A stretch of 64,000 nt of DNA from Euryodendron excelsum (taxonomy: Eukaryota > Streptophyta > Magnoliopsida > Ericales > Pentaphylacaceae): positions 21,937,501-22,001,500 of the forward strand of contig CM065388.1 of NCBI GenBank assembly GCA_033060915.1, read 5' to 3'. The stretch's first letter is position 1, and every line of letters begins with the position of its first letter. The notes beneath the pieces are model-generated. The model was not told the DNA's origin. It made no database searches and was given only the letters and a program-made list of their open reading frames with translations. Position numbers and translations under genes: made by a program. Below, piece after piece: positions 57,591-64,000 of the stretch.

Positions 57591-59476
57591 ATGTCAGAGG
57601 CTGGTGGTGATGATTCTGACAGGAGACGCCATGGGAAGGCGCCTCAGATCGAGTCTGGAGAGGGTAGCGCTGGCAGGAGTAGCTTAGCTAGGGGTGGCAG
57701 TAGGAGCAGTTCAGTTCGGGGCAGTGCAAGGGTGGTTCCACTCGGGGCAACAGCAGTGGGTCTCAGCGGTCTTCGAGCAGGACGGCTTCCAGTGGCAGTT
57801 CTGCGATGGGGCAGCCTTCGGTTGCTTTGGATGAGAGAGTTGAGGATGACATTGACTTGGCTATGGACCTACAGACGAGGTATGGCATGGCATTAGTTCG
57901 AGATAGACGGAGGGATACTTCTTTTACGGACGACCAGTTAGTGGTCCCTGACATCCCATCGCTACGTGACTTGGCTTACCACCCGAGCTTGTACTCGTGC
58001 TATGGTCGGATGCCGTCGTCGACTCACAGTTCCTTCAGAGGGGCGAGTATCTCAACCTTGAGAACCATGCAAGCGTCGACCCCGTCCTATTAGGATTTCT
58101 TGCACCGAATCGGCTTTGGTGCTTTTATGACGCTTCAGATGGATAGGCTTGATCACCGAATAGCGGTCGGGCTACTGGAGCGGTGGTTTGGGGAGACGGG
58201 GACAGTGCACATGGTAGGCTTTGAGCTGGGGCCTACTCCCATTGACTAGGCCATGATTACTAGACTGTCCTTTGGAGGTGTTCCGATTTCTTTACGGGCC
58301 GTGTCTCTGGATGAAGCTCGCCTTCTCTTACGCTTGTCGGGGATTGTAGGTTTGAGCTGCTCGGCCTTACTTTTATGCCCAGCAGAGACAATATTTGCAC
58401 TCAAGCGCTCTCCAGCCGATCAGGTCATCATGAGGCGCCGGTTGGTACTATACGTCGTCTTTAGTTGCTTTTGCAACAATAATAAGTCAACGGTTCCTCT
58501 ACCCTTGGTGAGCCTAGTAGTAGACTTGGATGCGCTAGACTATGTGGATTGGGGCGCTTTCACTTTTGCTAGCTTCTTACGAGGGATAAGAGTGAGGACA
58601 TCCAAGGGCTGCGGGAGCTTGACGAGCTTTTGGCCATTTTTGATATGGTTAAGCTATAAGTCCCTGCCTGTCTGCCGACCAAAGGTGTTAGCTAACGATG
58701 CGTTCTCGCAGGCCACGAGATAGGCCAGACAACAGGTAGTCCAGCGGTCCTTGCTTACGAATTTTGTCACCCTCTAGGCTAACTTGGAGCTGCTGAGACC
58801 TCAAGATGTATCTTAGACACCTTACCGCCGATCTCCTCAGTATACCGGCATGAGGGATATCATCCTTTTATCCAAGTCGCGGGTCACTTTTCGGGGCACT
58901 GTTTCATGGGAGACGTATTTAGGGGAGCGCCGTTAACGGCATCTGCATACCGACTTTCGCACTACTATGGATCCTCCCTAGTACATGTTTAGGTTTTATC
59001 GAGCTGAAGTGGAGATCCCTTATATTGTTGGGGTTCCTGGCGACTGTTTTCTCCTTCCACCCGGTATGGACTACGAGACTCATTTCAAGGCGAGGCCCAT
59101 CGGCGCCTTGACTCAGTTGGATCTGGTAGTTGGAGGGCAGGTGGCCAGCCACGAGGTGGTGGAGCTATGTCATCGAGCTCAGGGCTTTGTTTCCAAGGAG
59201 TATTTAGCAACTTGCCAGGCACGAGATTAGTATCGTGTCGAGGTGGAGGCCTTGATTACTCACATATCTTTGATGGAGGCCCTCTGGGTATGCTATTTAT
59301 GATTCATTTTTCATGTTCTTCATGCATCCTCTATGTTCTAATGCCAGGTTTTCTTTCTTTCTTTTTTTCTTTTTTTTGGTCAGGACCCTTATGATGCCAA
59401 AGCTTCTTGTAGCCAGCCTTCTCCGTACGTGCTGGATATGGGTGATTTTGACTTAGATGATGACCCCGCTCCTTGA
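57591..59476 (+). pseudogene. Antisense ORF of the Tat element encoding a plant mobile domain (PMD) protein
   Basis: ATG at 57591 opens a Ser/Gly/Arg-rich leader. After a frameshift near 57720 one frame continues to 59287, and past an intron to TGA 59474-59476. The PMD (aminotransferase-like, PF10536-type) shows FLHRIGFGAF, MDRLDHRIAVGLLERWF and GxxxxTVHM; then GPTPID and AMITRLSFGGVPI; then RRRLVLYVVF and DYVDWGAFTFASFLRG. These match the FLxRxGLG...LDHxLxxALVERWRPETHTFHL...LLGLPVDG...YxWGxAVLxxLYR pattern of the family. Stops are TAG at 58091, 58247, 58721, 58775, 58814, 58979 and 59228 and TAA at 58934. The acidic C-terminus (DFDLDDDPAP) is intact. It lies opposite to gag, between gag and the 3' LTR. 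PMD proteins of hosts act in silencing and development; the role in retroelements is unknown. Confidence 0.75.
59288..59383 (+). other. Spliceosomal intron in the PMD ORF
   Basis: 96 bp, Trp|GTATGC to a T-rich tract and GGTCAG|GAC. It contains an in-frame TGA, so the ORF reaches its acidic C-terminus only if spliced. It is in phase 0 on the + strand, i.e. antisense to the retroelement transcript. Confidence 0.6.
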
Positions 59477-61443
59477 GGCACCTCTTTCCACCTGCTGACA
59501 CAGTTGTAGTTTGATTAGACTTTTATGTTTTGAGGCCTTGTGTTGGCCCTTATGGATGATGATTGTATGATGGTTATATGTATATTATTATTATTATCTC
59601 TTTGTTTCTTTGCATAAGATGATGATTGGTTTTTCCTTTTAGTCTTGTTTTGAATGTATGCATGTGGAAACATAAAACACAGGAGTACAGAAATCATGAT
59701 CCACATAAGAAATGGTGAGCATGTGCAAGATGTGGGAAGAGGTGGGTGTATTATTGCACGTGTTCAAGCTAAGCACATAGGTATATACAACTTTTATGAA
59801 AACAGGCCTAGGGGTAGGCTCTAATTTCCTAGGTGTAACTGAGTGTCCCCCGAAAGCTGATCATTTCGGACTTTCATTCCTTCCTTAAAAATTCCCTTCT
59901 TTGCTATGCCCTTTTTCCTGTCATGATGAGATAGTAGTTGCTCCATTCTTAGGGTTTCCATTTTCTTACCCGACTTTCCTCTCTCTTTTTGGAAAAGGAA
60001 GAACCTGTCACTCGCTCGACTTCCTCTCGGGGACCTCACATTTGATTCGGTGAGCTCTCTAGGTGACAACTAAAGTGGCCTTTAGCAAAGGAGCAGGCAG
60101 TTTTCATCCTCAATCCGAGAAGGCTTTACTTTGGACCATAATCTAGGCTAAGTTAAGAGTGAGGAATGAAGGGTATGCAAGCTTAAACAATTTTTCTACT
60201 CCTTGACGGGGGTGATGATGGGCCAAAACCACCATGAGTAAGCTTTTGCTTACTTTATCCTCCTTTCTTCACCGAATGGCACCATTTTCTTTTGAACTTA
60301 TTTGGACTAAGCAATCTTTTTCTGATCTGAGAGGACTTTTCCTTAGGTTGTAATGTAGCTAGGTTATGGGGTTTTCAAAGGGAAGGGTATTGAAGGCTCA
60401 AAGGGTTACACTCTTCCTGGGGTTTACCGGTGATCACCTTTTTAGGTCTTTCCCTCTTTGGGTCCCTTTCTCTCGCTCTCTCTCTTTTTTTTTTTTAATG
60501 CACTATTGCTCAAACTTCATATGGGGTTCATTGTTTCTTTTGGTTTTGCCCCAGCACTGCTATTTGCATGGCCTATAGAGTTCTTGGGGCACCTCATCAT
60601 TCATATATTTTTTTTCTCTTCTTTTTTTTTTTTTTTTTTATATTACATTGTTTCCTCCTTCTTTCAATAAACAAGGAAGCTTTCTTTCTTCTCACATTTC
60701 CTTTTCCTCATTTTTCTTTTCAAATTTACTTTTACCTATTGTGAGCGGTGATCACTAGGACGGGTTTGTCGAAGGACTATGATTTGGCTTAAAATGGGTT
60801 TTTCAAAGGGAGTTCTTTTTGCTATACGGTAGAAGAATAAATGACCTCTCTTCCTTTCAAACAAGATTGCTTAGTCATGAAGTTCAGTCTTAGAACTTTG
60901 GCGTCATCCCTTGAGATTAGTAGATATTTGGCTTAATTATTCCGTTACTCGTACTTGCCCTAGTGTGGGGGGTGGTTCCTAGTTAGGGTGTTTGAATAAA
61001 AATTACTTATGGCTGGAGGGGGATGTCCAAGGAAATTGCTATGCTATTTTAGGGAATTTGAAATGATGGCTTCTCCTCCTTTCGAGGGTCTAACTGCCAA
61101 CTGCTTTGCCATGGCACTCTCTAAGTGCCACGCTTTTCTTGTATGATCTGCTCTCTCCCTTTCCTTTCTTTAGTATCTCCTCTCTTTGGGTCAAAAACAG
61201 GCCCCCACAGATGAGGGTGCGCGTACTATCCCCTTTTTAAGTCAAGGCATAACAATAAGAGGGAAAATTTCTAAGAAAGAACAAGTACCAAAGATGATAA
61301 ATGCAAACTTCAAATTCTTTTTCTTTCATTTCAGAGGTTTTGCATACATGACGAGCTCTTGATTAACAAAAGGCAAAAAGCAGAATTGACAAAATAGGAT
61401 TAATAGGAAAGTAAAGACAGAGTTTGATAATAAGAACGTCCCT
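59477..61443 (-). other. Non-coding interior between gag and the antisense ORF; pol absent
   Basis: About 2 kb, T-rich on the + strand with runs near 60486 and 60625. None of the protease, RT, RNase H or integrase blocks is visible on either strand. An autonomous Tat element would have several kb of pol here. Confidence 0.6.
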
Positions 61444-63634
61444 TCACCAGTCCCTACTTCGGGTGGGCTTCGAGACCACGACTGCCTCCTCCATGCTCCA
61501 TTCACCAACTTCTTCGCTCGGTTGTGCTGGACGAATTGTCGCATTGGCTACGGAGTGGCAGAGATGGGTGGTAATAATGCAGTCAGGGACTCCTCCTTTT
61601 CCTTCCTCTTCTCCAGTTGGGTTATTAAGGTTGTGCATTCCATCTTGGGGTCCCTGAAGGCTTCCTTTTGGTTGAATGGTTTTCTTTTGCTCAACTTCTT
61701 GGGGTTTCATAGCCAGGCCTTCTTCCAAGACTTGCAATGGCTTTTCCTCTTTTTTAGCTTCCTCTTTGTTGATTTCAGCAAACAGGCTATCCAAATCACC
61801 CTCACTGAATTTGAACGGGGGGTTTGGCATTCTCCGCTCATAGATGCCCCAGCTCATATCCTCATAGTCGAAGAACTCCTCTTTCATGAGGGCCTTAGAT
61901 TCGGCATATCTGGGGTGCAAAAATTTTTCTCTCCAGCCATCTACAGGCATAGTGTTGGCGGGAATGTCTTCCACAAGCTCTTTCACAGGCCAGTCAAAAC
62001 AATCTTGTTCTCCACTTGCATTGTACAAATAGATAGGGCATGGCGGTAGCTCCTCTTCCCAGTCACTTTCTTCCTTAGTGTTTGACTCACCCTCGAAATA
62101 GTCTGCAGCTATGATGCCATCTGGATTTGCCTCTCCTTCTGTGATAATGTTGATAGCATGGTTTGGTAAGGGGTTTGCCGTGACATTGGGAGTGGGGACC
62201 GGTTTTGCTTCTTGGGTATTGATGACCTTGTTATCAATGAGGTCTTGGATTTTATGCTTTAAAGAGAAACAGGCTCTGTGTCATGCCCCTATCCTCCAGA
62301 GTGATACTCACAAGTAAGGGTAGGTTTGAAGGTTGGAGGCAATGGGCTTAGTAATGGCCCCAAGGATATAGGGTTTATGTGCTTGGCTTTGAGGAGTTCA
62401 TGGTAGGCCTTTGTTTGAGTACATGCCAAGAGTGTGAATTCTCGGTTTCGCCAGTTGTTCTTGTTAGGGTTGAGGTATAGTCGAGCAGCGATGGGTCCAG
62501 GAGCAGGTGTTTAGACATTGGCAACAGGGATGTTGACGATAGGAGTAGGCGATGGTGGTCGAGCTTGATATTTGGGATAGTATGGCTGCTGTTGTGCTGG
62601 CAGGATGGCAGATACCTCTCCTTCTTTCTTGCCAGTACCTCGAGTGGTTGCTACTTTCTTGGCCGTATTTGCGAATCCCTCATTTGTCTTAGCATAGGGG
62701 TCTGTGATTCTGCCATTTTTCAATCCATTCTCAATCGTGTCTCCTTGCATTATCAACTCAGAGAAACTCTTTTCAATGCTTAGACACAAGCGCTCATAGT
62801 ATAGACCTTGGAAGGTGTTTACAAACAACTGCATATACTCTTTTTCCAACAGTGGTGGGTTGACTTAAGCAGCTGCCTTCCTCCATCTCAAAGTGTAACT
62901 CTTGAAGCTCTCCTTCTCCCCTCGGATCATCATTATCAAAGCACACCTATCCATGGTCAGGTCAGTGTTGTGTCAGTATTGGGATCGGAAGGCCGTGACC
63001 AATTCATTCCAGGTTGTTATCTTCCTCAAATCTAAACGGGCAAACCACTACAGGGCAGGCCCGGTCAAGCTATGTTGAAACAGCTGCATCAAGAGTTTGG
63101 GGTCATTCCCATGTCCACTTAATTCGCCTGCGTATAGCCTCAGGTGAGCCACGGGATCTCCACTTCCATCATATTGTTGGAAATCGGGCATCTTGAATTT
63201 GGGTGGTCTTGGGTGGTCAAGAAAGAAGCATAGTTCATCATAAGATGTCCCACCAAAGGTGTCATGACCTTGTAGGCTGCTTAAGGACTCTTCTAAGCCT
63301 TGTATCTTAAGATCGAGAGGGTCTGGGCTTTCTTCTTTGATGTGGCAGTTAGTAAGATGGTTTCAGGGTTGTCTTCTTCTCCTTCCTCAATGTGCATTGC
63401 TTTGGGGAGTTCCTTGTTCTTCCCCGCATTATCGATTCGTAAGACGACCCTTGGCGGGATAGCTTCAGTTTCTTTGGGGTGGGATGTCGAGGTTGACGGA
63501 TTCATGGCAGGTCCTTTGAAAGCTATCAGTTGTATAAGCTTGAACATCTCGTCTATATGTGCATTCATCTCGTTCACTTCCTCCCGTATCACTGAGCTGT
63601 TTTGTTGATCAGGGGTGTTGCCTTCACTTGTCAT
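61444..63634 (-). pseudogene. Tat/Ogre-type gag, decayed
   Basis: Probable ATG at 63632-63634 (MTSEGNTPDQQN). The capsid-like core follows (about 63230-62650): KFKMPDFQQYDGSGDP, HLRLYAGELS, MQLFQHSLTGPAL then a stop before WFARLD, WNELVTAF, and KEYMQLFVNTFQGLYYERL. This matches the KFxxPxFxxYxGxxDPxxHL...FxxSLxGxAxxWY...PPLxExE order of Tat/Ogre gag. A CxYHxGxxGHxxxxC zinc-like motif is recognisable near 62283-62316 but carries a stop and a frameshift, and is followed by LKHKIQDLID. The last ORF (62028-61444) is acidic and unrecognised. Gag packages the element RNA; this copy is dead. Confidence 0.82.
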
Positions 63635-64000
63635 TTGTGCTGCTCGCTATTGGGTAAGGACTGGTGTTTAGAGAATAGGGGGCACTCGCGTTCCTCTTTT
63701 TCCTTTTCTAGGAGCAATGGTGACCTAAAATGTAAGCAGTCTCACCAGAAACTATTGCTAGTCTTTTGATGAGATGAGAGGGGGAAATAGAAAATAAAGA
63801 AAAACAAAACAAAAGGATTATATGTTAGGTTCTGGATTAGAAAGATTTTATGCAATGCATGACCTAAGGATGCCCCTGCCTTTTAAGGGGAGTTAAGCAT
63901 GATGCTTTGGCTCACGTCGGGAGATAGGGGGTTGCCCCTGTATGCAATACCATACATGTGCCTGTAATTCATTCATTCATACATTCACTCATTTGAAAGT
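63635..64000 (-). other. Leader upstream of gag, running off the window
   Basis: Non-coding on the - strand. The 5' LTR and primer site should lie beyond 64000. Confidence 0.5.

Noticed and set aside
61522..62049. A 175-codon + strand ORF
   Set aside because: It is the antisense shadow of the gag C-terminal frame, which has family-like flanking sequence.

Overview
This window looks like repeat-rich, heterochromatic DNA from an angiosperm nuclear genome. Almost all recognisable sequence is LTR retrotransposon, nested to three levels. The little host-derived sequence is exon-sized: a TMK-type receptor-kinase exon, a neprosin-like exon and some unrecognised exon-like pieces. I could not identify the species. 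No rRNA, tRNA or CRISPR array was seen, and no intact protein-coding gene.

Layout. 1-3518 and 13849-about 18480 are one degraded Sirevirus-type Ty1/copia element on the + strand, with gag, protease, integrase, RT, RNase H, an env-like ORF, duplicated polypurine tracts and a 3' LTR. It is split inside RNase H by a giant solo LTR (3519-13848, 5-bp duplication CTTGG), which is itself split by a second giant solo LTR (7209-12886). A TMK-like last exon follows at about 18800-19150. 19182-30946 is AT-rich, with a probable MITE (29973-30339), a candidate MITE (19182-20081), a candidate Ty3 solo LTR (25808-28203) and exon-like pieces on the - strand. 30947-38061 is a non-autonomous Athila-like Ty3 element on the + strand: LTR, tRNA-Asp-type primer site, one long decayed ORF, then a 3' LTR cut off by the next insertion. 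38062-44967 is a chimeric giant LTR. 44968-64000 is the 3' part of a Tat/Ogre-lineage element on the - strand. Its LTR (44968-50118) is split by a 2.1-kb solo LTR; then come a PPT, a tandem-repeat 3' UTR (split by another giant solo LTR, 52070-56836), an antisense plant-mobile-domain ORF with an intron, and gag. The pol gene is missing.

Orientation of the giant LTRs was fixed four ways: gag reads on the - strand, a purine-rich tract abuts the TGTAAG terminus at 50118, each giant LTR has CTATAAATA-type TATA boxes only on the - strand, and the antisense ORF and tandem repeats lie between gag and the 3' LTR, as described for the Tat lineage.

Decay. The broken ORFs carry mostly TAG stops where Gln (CAG) is expected, plus some TGA where Arg (CGA) is expected. 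This fits deamination of methylated CHG and CG cytosines. The most interesting biology is the antisense, intron-containing plant-mobile-domain ORF in a gag-only Tat element, together with the dyad-symmetric elements just upstream of the giant-LTR promoters.
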